The notes below the pieces were generated by a model, which saw only the letters and a program-made list of their open reading frames with translations, had not been told where the DNA came from and made no database searches. Below, piece after piece: positions 27,980-36,908 of a stretch of 64,000 nucleotides of DNA. Each line of letters begins with the position of its first letter. Within the stretch, counting starts at the first letter, position 1. Source of the stretch: Cellulophaga algicola DSM 14237 (lineage in GTDB: Bacteria; Bacteroidota; Bacteroidia; Flavobacteriales; Flavobacteriaceae); NCBI RefSeq assembly GCF_000186265.1, contig NC_014934.1:1612001-1676000 (forward strand). Direction: 5' to 3'. The position numbers were made by a program, and so were the translations under genes.

Positions 27980-28771
27980 ATGTTTAAAAAATTCTTTAAT
28001 AAGAAAAAAGAAGAACAACCTCTAGAAATTAAACACGATTGGGCCTCCTATTTTTGCCGTGTTGAAGATAAACCCGCAAGCATTCGATTAAACTTAGCAC
28101 TTCATGATTGTGCCCCTATACAAAACTACAAGCATAGAATTTGGTTTTCAATCAAGCTATTAAATCCTGATGAAAACGGATTTACCACAAGAGAAGAGTT
28201 TCCTGTTATTTGTACCATTGAAGATGCTATTGCTGAAGCCTTAGAAAAAATAGGAGCCATTTTTGTCGGAGCCTTAAAAACAAACGGAACTTTTGACATG
28301 TACTCCTATTCTAAAAATGTTGAAAACTTAGATGAGGTTATTCATGGCGTAATGAAAAATTACTCCGATTATAATTATGCAACAGATACTAAAGAGGACA
28401 CCCAATGGGATACTTATTTTAATTTCTTGTATCCTGGTGCTTATGAATATCAAACAATCTTAAACCAAAAAGTCCTTATCAATCTTCACAAACAAGGAGA
28501 TAACCCTGAAATTGAAAGAGAAATTGACCATTGGTTGTATTTTGAAACAGAAAAAGATCGAGATACTTTTATTTTAAAATCGGAGACCTTAGGCTATAAG
28601 ATGCTTTCAAAGCAAACGATGAAAGAAGGCGATCATTTATACCAACTAAATATCTCAAAAGTAAGTGATGCAAATAGTGCCACAATTAACGCTAATGTCT
28701 GGGAACTAATTTCTTTAGCTAAGGAGAATAATGGCTCTTATGATGGCTGGGGATGTCCAATAGCAGGCTAA
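27980..28771 (+). CDS. DUF695 / RraB-like two-domain protein
   Basis: A 263-residue cytosolic protein. Residues about 18-130 match DUF695 (DWASYFCRVEDKPASIRLNL, RIWFSIKLLNPDENG). Residues about 165-260 resemble RraB, the ribonuclease E inhibitor fold (EIEREIDHWLYFETEKDRD, NNGSYDGWGCPIAG). This fusion is seen in Bacteroidota and in immunity-gene clusters. Regulation of RNase E is not implied. No partner gene adjoins; a decayed acetyltransferase follows. Confidence 0.85.
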   Translation: MFKKFFNKKKEEQPLEIKHDWASYFCRVEDKPASIRLNLALHDCAPIQNYKHRIWFSIKLLNPDENGFTTREEFPVICTIEDAIAEALEKIGAIFVGALKTNGTFDMYSYSKNVENLDEVIHGVMKNYSDYNYATDTKEDTQWDTYFNFLYPGAYEYQTILNQKVLINLHKQGDNPEIEREIDHWLYFETEKDRDTFILKSETLGYKMLSKQTMKEGDHLYQLNISKVSDANSATINANVWELISLAKENNGSYDGWGCPIAG

Positions 28772-28795
28772 CCTATAAGAAAATACTTCTCCATA

Positions 28796-29075
28796 GTATT
28801 GATGGTATTTCAGGAATTGACCTTAGTTTTTTACCAGGAAATCTATGCACATGAACTTGGTTTTATTCTTCATAACGCCTATTGGGGTTAAGGATTGGCT
28901 ACCAAAATTGGGAACTTCTGGTCGCAACATGCTAAAGCCAAACTGAAGTTACCGGAATTAGTTGCCACTGTAAGTCTTACGAATATCGCTTCTAAAAAAG
29001 TCTAAGAAAGGTTAGGGTTAAACCTCATCACCATCATTACAGTTCCTGAGCGTGATGAACGTTGCTTATACCAAT
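28796..29075 (+). pseudogene. Decayed copy of the GNAT gene at 26759
   Basis: The stretch aligns with the 3' two-thirds of the intact acetyltransferase gene. Shared blocks include TTATTCTTCATAACG.CTATTGGGG, AACTTCTGG..GCA.CATGC and AGTTGCCACTGTAAGTC. It has a TAA within the GKGLAT region, another stop at the end of the matching SKKV block and further drift in the tail. It lacks the first third of the gene. The match shows an old duplication of the gene across its neighbours. Confidence 0.85.
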
Positions 29076-29121
29076 TGTTGTTGTACATTTTAAATCTAGC
29101 CATAGAATATTCCTAAACGAA

Positions 29122-29150
29122 AAGAGGATGCCCAAAATGAGCATCCTCTT
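29122..29150 (-). terminator. Intrinsic terminator of the lipocalin-like gene
   Basis: AAGAGGATGC (29122-29131) pairs with GCATCCTCTT (29141-29150). Read on the minus strand it ends in TTTTC, 26 bases after the stop of the minus-strand gene. Confidence 0.85.
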
Positions 29151-29175
29151 AGTAGATTCATCCTAGTTAAAGTCC

Positions 29176-30165
29176 TTAGACTTTCTTATAAATAAATTCT
29201 ATTCCCTTTGCTTCGCCATTCATATCAGAATAGCTAATGACAAGTTTTAATGTAGCATCATCTACCAACAAGATCTTAGCTTTTGATGACTTTTTTAATA
29301 CTATCGTCTCTTCGTCAATAACGGTATATTCTAATTCACTTTTTTTCACAAACTGACAATCGGCTTGCGTATCAAAAGTTACGGTTTCATTACCTTTAGT
29401 AACGCTTCCTGAGAAAATTGAAGGCATAGGATAACTAACACTTAAATTATAGGCTAATAAGTTTGTTCTATTAAATGTTGTTTTATGTTGAATAATTTCA
29501 AAAGTCTCCGCGGCAAAGGTGATGGTATTCTTCATTAAACACGCATCTGTTTCTCCGCTAATTTCCCATTCTCCCAATAATTTAGCAATAACTGCTGTCC
29601 CATCATAGGTGTTATTTGTAGCTGCCGAATTGTCTTGTTCTTCTTCCGCTACTTCTTCTTCCTCTGCTTCTTTTTCTTTTAATTCTTCGCTGTCACTTCT
29701 AACAAAAACATCAACTTGTAGTTGCACTACCCCATCACTGCTAGTAGAGGTCGTCGTAATTTGAAGTTGATCTGCTATATATTCAATTTCAGAGGATGAA
29801 TTAAAAAAAGAAACTTGATTTAACCCAGCTACGGAATAAGTCCCTTCCTGTGTATTCGTTGAGGTTGTAGAACCTGAAGCACTTTCACTTCTCGATTTAT
29901 AAACAAGGCTATAAGTATTATTATCATAAAAATTAGCTCTTGTTTCTTTTAAGATTTCAAAGTCTGCTGTTGGTATATTTTCCCTATTGATTGTACTATT
30001 AATCAATACCCATTCTCCCACTAAATTCGCTTTTGTTTCCGCAATATACGCAGGAGCCTCTTCTTCCGTAACTCGAGAATCATCACTACTACAGCTCGTC
30101 ATACATAAAGAGAGTATAATAAGTGTGAGCGCTGAGGATTTTAATATCATAGTTGGTATTTTCAT
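29176..30165 (-). CDS. Lipoprotein with two lipocalin-like repeats
   Basis: A 329-residue lipoprotein (signal ending CMTSC). Two similar beta-rich modules are joined by a low-complexity acidic linker (about 160-180, runs of Glu with Ala/Val). Module 1 starts NLVGEWVLINS near 48, and module 2 starts LLGEWEISGETDACL near 193. The 'GEW' opening and the following strands are typical of Bacteroidota lipocalin-like (DUF4923/lipocalin_4-type) lipoproteins. Ligand unknown. It is the only minus-strand gene in this stretch and lies between two decayed acetyltransferase copies. Confidence 0.83.
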   Translation of the reverse strand: MKIPTMILKSSALTLIILSLCMTSCSSDDSRVTEEEAPAYIAETKANLVGEWVLINSTINRENIPTADFEILKETRANFYDNNTYSLVYKSRSESASGSTTSTNTQEGTYSVAGLNQVSFFNSSSEIEYIADQLQITTTSTSSDGVVQLQVDVFVRSDSEELKEKEAEEEEVAEEEQDNSAATNNTYDGTAVIAKLLGEWEISGETDACLMKNTITFAAETFEIIQHKTTFNRTNLLAYNLSVSYPMPSIFSGSVTKGNETVTFDTQADCQFVKKSELEYTVIDEETIVLKKSSKAKILLVDDATLKLVISYSDMNGEAKGIEFIYKKV

Positions 30166-30411
30166 CGTTTAAGATTGTTTATTAGATTAATTCTGAACCG
30201 AACAATGTTAAAAATTAGGCTACTTCATCTTTATTATTATTTTTTTTATCTAACCTAACAAGTAACCCAAGTCCATAATTTTTAAAGCCAATGACCGCAA
30301 GCGATAGCAGAAATTTTTATTAGCGCATTTCATTGATTAAAAAGTGATATAGCTTAGTATATATTTTTTATAAAAAATTGAATATAGCCTTGATCAAAAA
30401 AAAGTGCATAC

Positions 30412-30525
30412 CGAGAACAAATTTACACACGAATTTGGTTTTATTTTTTATTATAATTATTAGGATCAAATCTCATCACTATGGTTACCGCTCCTGAGTG
30501 AAGAGAACGTTTTTTAGGTATCAAA
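30412..30525 (+). pseudogene. Second, shorter decayed copy of the GNAT gene
   Basis: CACACGAATTTGGTTTTATT matches the EFGFI region of the intact gene at 26759. Then, after a large deletion, TCTCATCACTATGGTTACCG and GCTCCTGAGTGAAGAGAACG match the tail of the first decayed copy at about 29018-29064. No reading frame remains. Confidence 0.7.
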
Positions 30526-30642
30526 ATTATTGTTTGGATGACAAGGAAGGCTCTGGTACTATTTTAAAATCATGAAAAGAGAACATCTCAACCCTAAGTT
30601 TTCCTTACATTTATAATGGGTTTAAAAAGTACTATTCACGAG

Positions 30643-30650
30643 TATCTTTG
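30643..30650 (+). promoter_or_regulatory. Bacteroidota -7 promoter element
   Basis: TATCTTTG matches TAnnTTTG. It places the transcript start near 30657, which excludes the upstream GTG at 30653 as start of the next gene and supports the ATG at 30686. Confidence 0.55.
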
Positions 30651-30685
30651 TCGTGTTGAATACGATTCTAAATACAAAAAAGAAC

Positions 30686-31618
30686 ATGCAGGTAATTTTA
30701 GGAGCAAACGGAATTATAGGAGAAGAATTAGCAAAAGAATTGCGCGTCAAGTATACAGACAATATCAGGTTAGTGGGCCGAAACCCTAAAAAGGTACACC
30801 CAGAAGATCACTTATTTAAAGGCGATTTATTACATCCTGAAGATGTTCATAAAGCTTTAGAAAATGCTGAAATTGCATATATGACTGTCGGACTTCCATA
30901 CAAATCAGCTGTATGGCTAAGCGATTGGCCAAAGATTATGAAAAACGTTATTGCTGCTTGCAAAGCAAATAATTGCAAGCTTGTTTACTTTGATAATACC
31001 TATGCCTACGCTCAGGATAGTAAAATTCAGAAAGAAAACACCCCTTTTAAATCAGCAGGGAAAAAAGGTGTCGCAAAAAAAATAGCGGCAGAACTTCTTT
31101 TAAAAGCAATCCAAGAAAAAGAAATTGAAGCGGTAATTTGTAGAGCCCCTGAATTCTATGGCCCTGGAAAAACAAAAGGACTTACCAATTCGCTGATTTT
31201 TGAGCGATTAAAAATAGGAAAGAAACCAAAAGTATTTCTAAAAGATAATGTTTTAAGGACGCTAATCTACACGCCTGATGCCAGTAAAGCCATGGCATTG
31301 CTAGGCAACACACCAGATACCTACGGGCAGACTTGGCACCTGCCTTGTGATGATGATAGATTAACCTACAAAGAAATATTAGCAGAAATTTCAAAACAAT
31401 TAGAACGTACCATTACCTATGATATCCTCAGTGCTTTTGTATTAAAACTCAGCTCTTTTTTTAATGAAAACATGAGAGAAACACAAGAACTGCTTCCTAG
31501 GTATACCATTGATAACATCTTTGATTCTTCAAAATTTAAGCAACGATTTCCTAATTTCAAGGTCACTTCCTATCCTGAAGGGATTAAGGAAATTATTAAA
31601 AATTTCGGAATAAAATAG
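30686..31618 (+). CDS. NAD(P)-dependent epimerase/dehydratase-like protein
   Basis: A 310-residue Rossmann-fold protein of the atypical short-chain dehydrogenase type. The N-terminal nucleotide loop is MQVILGANGIIGEELA (GxxGxxG), and YFDNTYAYAQDSK holds the SDR-like region with tyrosine. PEFYGPGKTKGLTNSLIF and WHLPCDDDRLTYKEI follow. A GTG 33 bases upstream is open in frame but lies on the promoter, so the ATG is preferred. Its stop is 2 bases before the start of a small channel-like membrane protein, suggesting one transcript. Confidence 0.9.
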   Translation: MQVILGANGIIGEELAKELRVKYTDNIRLVGRNPKKVHPEDHLFKGDLLHPEDVHKALENAEIAYMTVGLPYKSAVWLSDWPKIMKNVIAACKANNCKLVYFDNTYAYAQDSKIQKENTPFKSAGKKGVAKKIAAELLLKAIQEKEIEAVICRAPEFYGPGKTKGLTNSLIFERLKIGKKPKVFLKDNVLRTLIYTPDASKAMALLGNTPDTYGQTWHLPCDDDRLTYKEILAEISKQLERTITYDILSAFVLKLSSFFNENMRETQELLPRYTIDNIFDSSKFKQRFPNFKVTSYPEGIKEIIKNFGIK

Positions 31619-31620
31619 AA

Positions 31621-31968
31621 ATGAACCAGAGAAAAGCTACACCTATACTCCCTCCTAAAGAATTTGCTAAACGGGTAATAAAATATGCTGTTTTTGCTAC
31701 CATTCTTTTAGCTTTCTCCCTGGGCATTGGGGTTTTGGGGTATCATTATATTGGCACTTTAAATTGGATAGACAGTATATACAATGCCTCGATGATTTTA
31801 ACGGGTATGGGGCCCGTAGATGAGATGAAGACCGATGCTGCAAAACTATTTGCTTCTAGCTATGCCATTTTTAGTGGGGTTATTTTTTTAAGTACAGTAG
31901 CCATATTTTTTGCTCCTTTTGCCCATAGGCTGATGCATCTTTTAAGAATTGAGGATATAGATAACTAA
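31621..31968 (+). CDS. Two-helix membrane protein resembling a K+ channel pore module
   Basis: A 115-residue protein with TM1 about 20-41, a short amphipathic segment about 49-60 (LNWIDSIYNASMIL), a loop TGMGPV (61-66) and TM2 about 76-99 followed by a basic tail. This is the order of two-TM potassium channels: outer helix, pore helix, filter, inner helix. Where channels have T-V-G-Y-G it has T-G-M-G-P, so K+ selectivity is unlikely to be conventional. Alternatively it is only a pore-like membrane protein. The gene follows the epimerase by 2 bases. Confidence 0.78.
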   Translation: MNQRKATPILPPKEFAKRVIKYAVFATILLAFSLGIGVLGYHYIGTLNWIDSIYNASMILTGMGPVDEMKTDAAKLFASSYAIFSGVIFLSTVAIFFAPFAHRLMHLLRIEDIDN

Positions 31969-31978
31969 AAAAAGAATA

Positions 31979-32542
31979 ATGCCTTCAAATAAAATGATGC
32001 TATACGGGTATATTTTAATACTGATTAGTTCCTGCGCCACCTTAAAAAAAAATGAAATGGCGGAGCATCAGATCGAGTTGACGAATGAAAATCTACACTT
32101 AATCAATGGAACTTATGAAAATAATGAGCATATGAGACCGCCCTATTTAGATTATTTCTGGGGTTCGTATCTTAAGGCTAAAGAATTTAAAATCCTTTCT
32201 AAAGAAGTAACCGAAGAAAAAAATCCGTACCTCATTACGCTTAAAGTAGTCAATAAAAAGAAAATAAATGCCACGGTTAAAATCAAGGACCGTATTTTAA
32301 AAACGTATACGATTAGAGGTAGGATCAAGAATGGGTATTTTGAACAAAACAGAAAAATGTATATTTTACCCGCACTTCTAATTAACGAATATCATTCCTC
32401 TAAATTTAGAATAGGGCTTCTTGAAAATGATAAAGTGATCACTGATTATAGAAAGATTGAGTTTGGTACCGTCTATTTTTTTCAGCCTTATACTAACACT
32501 GCATCAGATTACAACCAAACACATAATAGCACAGAGCACTAG
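31979..32542 (+). CDS. Predicted lipoprotein of unknown function
   Basis: A 187-residue protein with a lipoprotein signal (MMLYGYILILISSC, starting a few residues after the first Met). The mature part is strongly basic, with lysine-rich strands (KVVNKKKINATVKIKDRIL), and looks like a small beta-barrel or sandwich. No named family recognised. It lies 10 bases after the channel-like gene and may share its transcript. Confidence 0.78.
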   Translation: MPSNKMMLYGYILILISSCATLKKNEMAEHQIELTNENLHLINGTYENNEHMRPPYLDYFWGSYLKAKEFKILSKEVTEEKNPYLITLKVVNKKKINATVKIKDRILKTYTIRGRIKNGYFEQNRKMYILPALLINEYHSSKFRIGLLENDKVITDYRKIEFGTVYFFQPYTNTASDYNQTHNSTEH

Positions 32543-32640
32543 TACTGAAATTAACAAGGGCTAGCAAATAAAGACGGATGATGCTATGAATAAGAACTAT
32601 ATCCTATTTTTAATTTTAGACATCGCACCAAGTACAAAAA

Positions 32641-33357
32641 ATGACGTATAAACAAATACAACTTCAGAATCGTGGATATCTCCCAGAAGGGATTGAACCT
32701 AATTATGAACATACATTCTTTGACGAAAAAGTTATGTTGCTTAAAAGTAAAATCGCTACGGAACGGACGTTAGGTGCCCGATTATTAAAAAATAATAAAT
32801 CAGAAATTACTGTTGAACATCTGATCAATGCTTTAAAAAAAGAAAAAAAATTATATACTAAAATCGAGATTTGTAATACCTTAATCGAATTGGATAAAAT
32901 GGCCATTCTGCCGCTAATAATGTGTTTAGGTCAGATTGGAAACAACCAACATAAAACAGTACCAGAGAAAGAGTTTTTAAAAGATAGCTATCCTTTACCA
33001 AGAGATATTGCAAGCCGAACGTTAATTCGCATAGGAAAAAAAGCAATCCCTGAATTAATAAAAAAAGTAAAAACTACAGACAGGGCTGTTTTAAGTGAAT
33101 TAATTGATACTATTGGGCACATTAACTTTAATTTTAAGGCAGAAAATATTTACCAACCGCTCATGTCTTGTTTCCATAGAAATAAAACAGATGATTTAAT
33201 CAAATGGAAAATTATCCGGGCTTTTAGCGGGCTCCCTGAAAGTATAGCTTTTCTAACGGAACTAAACGCTGAAATTAGAAACAAAAGACTACAAAAAGAA
33301 ATAGAACGAAGTATACGATTAATTAAAAAGAATAATAGCCAAATAGTATTTTCATAG
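32641..33357 (+). CDS. HEAT-repeat-like alpha-helical protein
   Basis: A 238-residue cytosolic protein built from helical pairs: ITVEHLINALKKEKK, IEICNTLIELDKMAILPLIMC, RDIASRTLIRIGKKAIPELI and AVLSELIDTIGHINF. The periodic AIxxL/IGxxAIPxLI pattern is that of HEAT/PBS-type repeats used for protein binding. No catalytic residues seen. The 248-base gap after it contains a weak hairpin (AAGCATC/GGTGCTT near 33374) that may terminate it. Confidence 0.8.
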   Translation: MTYKQIQLQNRGYLPEGIEPNYEHTFFDEKVMLLKSKIATERTLGARLLKNNKSEITVEHLINALKKEKKLYTKIEICNTLIELDKMAILPLIMCLGQIGNNQHKTVPEKEFLKDSYPLPRDIASRTLIRIGKKAIPELIKKVKTTDRAVLSELIDTIGHINFNFKAENIYQPLMSCFHRNKTDDLIKWKIIRAFSGLPESIAFLTELNAEIRNKRLQKEIERSIRLIKKNNSQIVFS

Positions 33358-33605
33358 AAGTAGCGTGCTCTTTAAGCATCGTTTACTGGTGCTTTTAAAC
33401 CACAACCCCTATTTATTTTTTCTTATTTTAGTGAAGAAAATTTTAGTACGACACCCCCATACCATGTGATTGTTAATTTTTGTTATTTAAAAATAGTTAA
33501 GAATCCTGTGTTGTATCCAACTGAATGTTACGGTTAGATAAAAGGTAACTATGGTCCAAAATTGTAAAGAGAAAACAGCTAAATTATTGTAAACCCAGCC
33601 ATGAC

Positions 33606-34178
33606 ATGAAAACACTATTTCTAGTATCAATCAGCTCTCTATTCGCTTTTGCACAACCGCAAAACAATATCCCGGACGCATCTGTATTACGCACAAAACT
33701 ACCTCAAAGCATCGTGATTAATGATTCTATTGGCGTTGATCAAATAAAAGATATTAAGCAAATTCCCTATATTGAAAACTGTAGTGACACCATTTTTTGG
33801 AGCCTTGTACAACAAAAAGGTAATGTTCTAGAATTAATAGAGAAACTCACCGATGAAACCATTTTAAAAGAGGTCTATGTTCCTAATTTTGGAGGGGAAT
33901 ATACGGTTGCAGATGTGGCTCTAGTAATTCTAAAGGAAAAGATAGAAGGTATTCCTGTTTTAAATTTGATAGGACAGGAATTCATTTCCAGCTGTGGATA
34001 CTGTTCATATTGGAGCTTTGTAAGAGAGCACAAAGAAAATAGAGTGCAATTACAGAAAAATCTTAAGAAGTGGTACTTAGAGCATAAGAATACTCTGGTT
34101 TGGATAGCTTCCGAATCTGCATTGACAGGTGATTGTAATTCGCCTGCAGGAGGGCATTACAAAATCTCAAAAGAGTAA
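33606..34178 (+). CDS. Secreted protein of unknown function
   Basis: A 190-residue protein with a signal peptide (MKTLFLVSISSLFAFAQ). The mature part has a repeat-like helical region and a CGYCSYWSF motif (a CxxC-like pair in GYC) near residue 138. Cysteines at NCSDT and GDCNS could form disulphides. No family recognised. The next gene starts 26 bases downstream. Confidence 0.72.
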   Translation: MKTLFLVSISSLFAFAQPQNNIPDASVLRTKLPQSIVINDSIGVDQIKDIKQIPYIENCSDTIFWSLVQQKGNVLELIEKLTDETILKEVYVPNFGGEYTVADVALVILKEKIEGIPVLNLIGQEFISSCGYCSYWSFVREHKENRVQLQKNLKKWYLEHKNTLVWIASESALTGDCNSPAGGHYKISKE

Positions 34179-34203
34179 ATTCGGAACCTTAAAAACAAAC
34201 ATA

Positions 34204-34581
34204 ATGAGTTACGATTTGGTTTTATGGAAACGTTCATCAAGGACTAAAACAGCAATGCTAAAAGAATGCTTTGAATCTATTATGGAAGAAAAAGACCATA
34301 CTGCCATGGAGTTTTTTGATGAAAAGACATTCTTTACCGATATGGAAACTGAATTTGGCACGCAACAAGCTCAGTATTTTGGTGAAGAAATAGATAATTG
34401 TCCTTTTCTTTACGAAACTGGAAAAGGCGACTATGGAAATTGGATTCTATTTAACCTAGTCTGGTCTGATTATCAAGACACTACCAGTAATATTGTAGCA
34501 ATTGCGGTAAAGAACGGAATAATGGTGTATGATCCTCAGAGAGAATCCGTATATGGTAATAGGAGACCAAAAAAGGACTAA
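34204..34581 (+). CDS. Small protein of unknown function (MSYDLVLW type)
   Basis: A 125-residue cytosolic protein. I choose ATG 34204 because MSYDLVLWK is a recurring opening in small proteins of this kind in other bacteria, and because an upstream in-frame ATG at 34129 overlaps the previous gene. Acidic helix (LKECFESIMEEKDH) and a beta hairpin near the C-terminus (IVAIAVKNGIMVYDPQ). Similar proteins often occur singly in accessory regions; role unknown. Confidence 0.78.
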   Translation: MSYDLVLWKRSSRTKTAMLKECFESIMEEKDHTAMEFFDEKTFFTDMETEFGTQQAQYFGEEIDNCPFLYETGKGDYGNWILFNLVWSDYQDTTSNIVAIAVKNGIMVYDPQRESVYGNRRPKKD

Positions 34582-34639
34582 CGAAGCACTACCAGCAGCT
34601 ATATATTAGCGTTAACCCATCAGATTATAAAAGAATAGT

Positions 34640-35743
34640 ATGACCCAAGCAAATAACAGTCCAATACCTTGTCCTGAATGTAGTAGAATAAAATATTTTG
34701 AAGGTCTTTGCTATTGGTGTAAAAATAAAAAGAAGCGCGAAACTTATCAATCAATGTCTACAACAGCGATTGAAAATACCATTACGACTATTATAAATAA
34801 TATCAGTGAAATTGAAAATTATAACGATGAGTTTGATGATTTTATTAGCTTATTAGCTTACCACGATATCAATACAGAACACATCGCAAAAGCTGCTTTT
34901 GAAAAGCATATTTTTTATCCACCAACGCTCTACCGCAATGCTTCAAAAGAGGTTATTAATGGGTTAATCAACATACTATTAAATCCAGACTGTACCCATG
35001 CAAACCACATATTGTGTTGCTTGGCAACAAATGGGAATGATGACGTTAAAAACGTATTTATGGCACTAGAAAATAAACCGCTAGCTTGGAGAAAGAAACT
35101 TCATGTAGACCCTTCTGTTTATGCAGAATTAGGGGGGTGGTCTTTTGATAATAAAGGAAGTAAGACACTCTTAGTACATCAAGATTGTTTTCCATTACAT
35201 AAAGAGGACCGAAAAGATGACGCTGTCATTGTTGGAAAAACAAGAGCGGATACATGCCCTATTTGTAGTTGTAAGCTTATTGACATTCTAACTATTGACG
35301 GCAGTGATTCTCGTTTATCTTTTTTAGGAATTAAAGGAAAAATAAAACTACCTATTTGCCCTAATTGTGCTAGTTTGTCTGAGAAAACAATAATTCGCTA
35401 TACGCTTAATGGAGATAGCACAATGGAAATAATGGATTCTTTTGAAAATGAAAACTATGTTTCCGAAACGGATTTAAACAAAATAGCCTCAAATAATTTA
35501 ACATTATCGCGTACCAAAGAACCCTTATATTATGCTTGTGGAAATGATGATGTGTGTACTATTGGCGGACAAGCAGATTGGGTTCAAGACTTTCAATATG
35601 AAAAATGTCCTGATTGTAACCGTAAAATGAAGTTATTAGCGGCTTTATCATGGGATCAATTTTATGAAGATTTAGAAGGAACACTATATATAGAAATATG
35701 TACAGACTGTTCTATTGCAGCCGCATTTCATCAACAAACATAA
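34640..35743 (+). CDS. Zinc-ribbon protein with DUF1963-like C-terminus
   Basis: A 367-residue protein with three CxxC pairs or clusters: CPECSRIKYFEGLCYWC (11-27), CPICSC with CPNC (about 209 and 239), and CPDC with CTDC near the C-terminus. The section IGGQADWVQDFQYEKCPDC matches the 'GG.P.W.Q....CP.C' pattern of DUF1963/YwqG-type proteins, fused here to a longer N-terminal helical region. A metal-structured binding protein seems likely. DUF1963 proteins occur as immunity proteins in toxin clusters; that role is inference here. Confidence 0.78.
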   Translation: MTQANNSPIPCPECSRIKYFEGLCYWCKNKKKRETYQSMSTTAIENTITTIINNISEIENYNDEFDDFISLLAYHDINTEHIAKAAFEKHIFYPPTLYRNASKEVINGLINILLNPDCTHANHILCCLATNGNDDVKNVFMALENKPLAWRKKLHVDPSVYAELGGWSFDNKGSKTLLVHQDCFPLHKEDRKDDAVIVGKTRADTCPICSCKLIDILTIDGSDSRLSFLGIKGKIKLPICPNCASLSEKTIIRYTLNGDSTMEIMDSFENENYVSETDLNKIASNNLTLSRTKEPLYYACGNDDVCTIGGQADWVQDFQYEKCPDCNRKMKLLAALSWDQFYEDLEGTLYIEICTDCSIAAAFHQQT

Positions 35744-35858
35744 CAATAATACTATTTACTTGGCTTCAGAAAGTCTATTCCTTATTCTTGTCCTTGTATA
35801 TGGTTGCATACCTTGTTGGCAACAAAAATTACATTGGCTATAATTTAAATAACCTACG

Positions 35859-36854
35859 ATGAAAAAAAGCGTCCTATTACTTCTGCTAACCTTTACAATT
35901 ATCTGTTGTAAGGATAAAAAAACAAGTACCTCAACTACAGAAACCACGACTCCAGAAAACATGGAAAGTAGCACTTATACTGGAACGGGTAGCATCACTA
36001 AAGGGGTTGCAGAAACAACGATAGAAAGTCTGCTTACCTGTGATCAAAAAGGAGGTAGAATTGCTGCCGTAGGCGAAATAAAAGATGCTTCTGGTACCAT
36101 TTGGACGGTTCCAGGAACCAATCATTTTAATGAAGCGACTAAGGCTTGTGATTTATACAATGAATGCAACGGAGTAACGCCAAGCAATTTATCTGAGGTA
36201 GACCTGGATATAGTTCCTGTAACAGAGGTAGATGCTGACGGTGAAATTATTACAGGCTATATTTTTGCCGATAATTATTTTGAGCTCTACATTAACGGAA
36301 AACTAATCTCCGTAGATCCTGTACCCTTTACCCCTTTTAATTCTAATGTGGTAAAATTTAAGGTGAACAAACCGTATACGATTGCTATAAAACTAATTGA
36401 CTGGGAAGAAAATCTGGGTGTAGGTTCAGAAAACAATAGAGGAAAAGCGTATCATCCTGGAGACGGTGGTTTTATTGCTAGCTTTAGTGATGGGACCATT
36501 ACCAATGACCAATGGAAAGCACAAACGTTTTATACCGCTCCTATCGCAGATTTAAGTTGTGTTACAGAAGATGGCGAAAAAAGACTTTCTACAACGTGCA
36601 GTATAGATGGTGTAGATGACGGAACCGAATTTTATGGTATTCATTGGAACATTCCAACGCAAAGTTTTGAGGCTGATTTCAATGACAGTTCATGGCCAAA
36701 TGCGACGACTTATACAGAAGATGAAATTGGGGTGAACAATAAAAAAGCATACATGAATTTTATAGAAAAATTTAGTGGTGCAGGCGCAGAATTTATCTGG
36801 TCTACAAATGTAGTTCTAGATAACGAAGTAATTATTCGCTACACGGTAGAATAA
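35859..36854 (+). CDS. Lipoprotein with galactose-binding-like sandwich, unknown function
   Basis: A 331-residue lipoprotein (signal ending TIICC). A Ser/Thr-rich linker (STSTTETTT) leads to a beta domain with DNYFELYINGKLISVD and KVNKPYTIAIKLIDWEENLG. This pattern ('D..EL.INGK' followed by 'N...IA..L.D') is that of galactose-binding-like surface modules. The C-terminal half has FNDSSWPNATTY, repeating the theme. A decayed copy of its 3' end lies beyond the next gene (37489-37616). Confidence 0.75.
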   Translation: MKKSVLLLLLTFTIICCKDKKTSTSTTETTTPENMESSTYTGTGSITKGVAETTIESLLTCDQKGGRIAAVGEIKDASGTIWTVPGTNHFNEATKACDLYNECNGVTPSNLSEVDLDIVPVTEVDADGEIITGYIFADNYFELYINGKLISVDPVPFTPFNSNVVKFKVNKPYTIAIKLIDWEENLGVGSENNRGKAYHPGDGGFIASFSDGTITNDQWKAQTFYTAPIADLSCVTEDGEKRLSTTCSIDGVDDGTEFYGIHWNIPTQSFEADFNDSSWPNATTYTEDEIGVNNKKAYMNFIEKFSGAGAEFIWSTNVVLDNEVIIRYTVE

Positions 36855-36908
36855 CGTAAACCCCGAATATTTCGGAAAACTTTTTAGAAAGAATGATGGT
36901 TTAAAAAT

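Noticed and set aside
34560-34640. Possible cassette ends around 34581 (TAACGAAGCACTACC / GCGTTAACCC)
   Set aside because: The two words do not pair and the constant boxes are missing.
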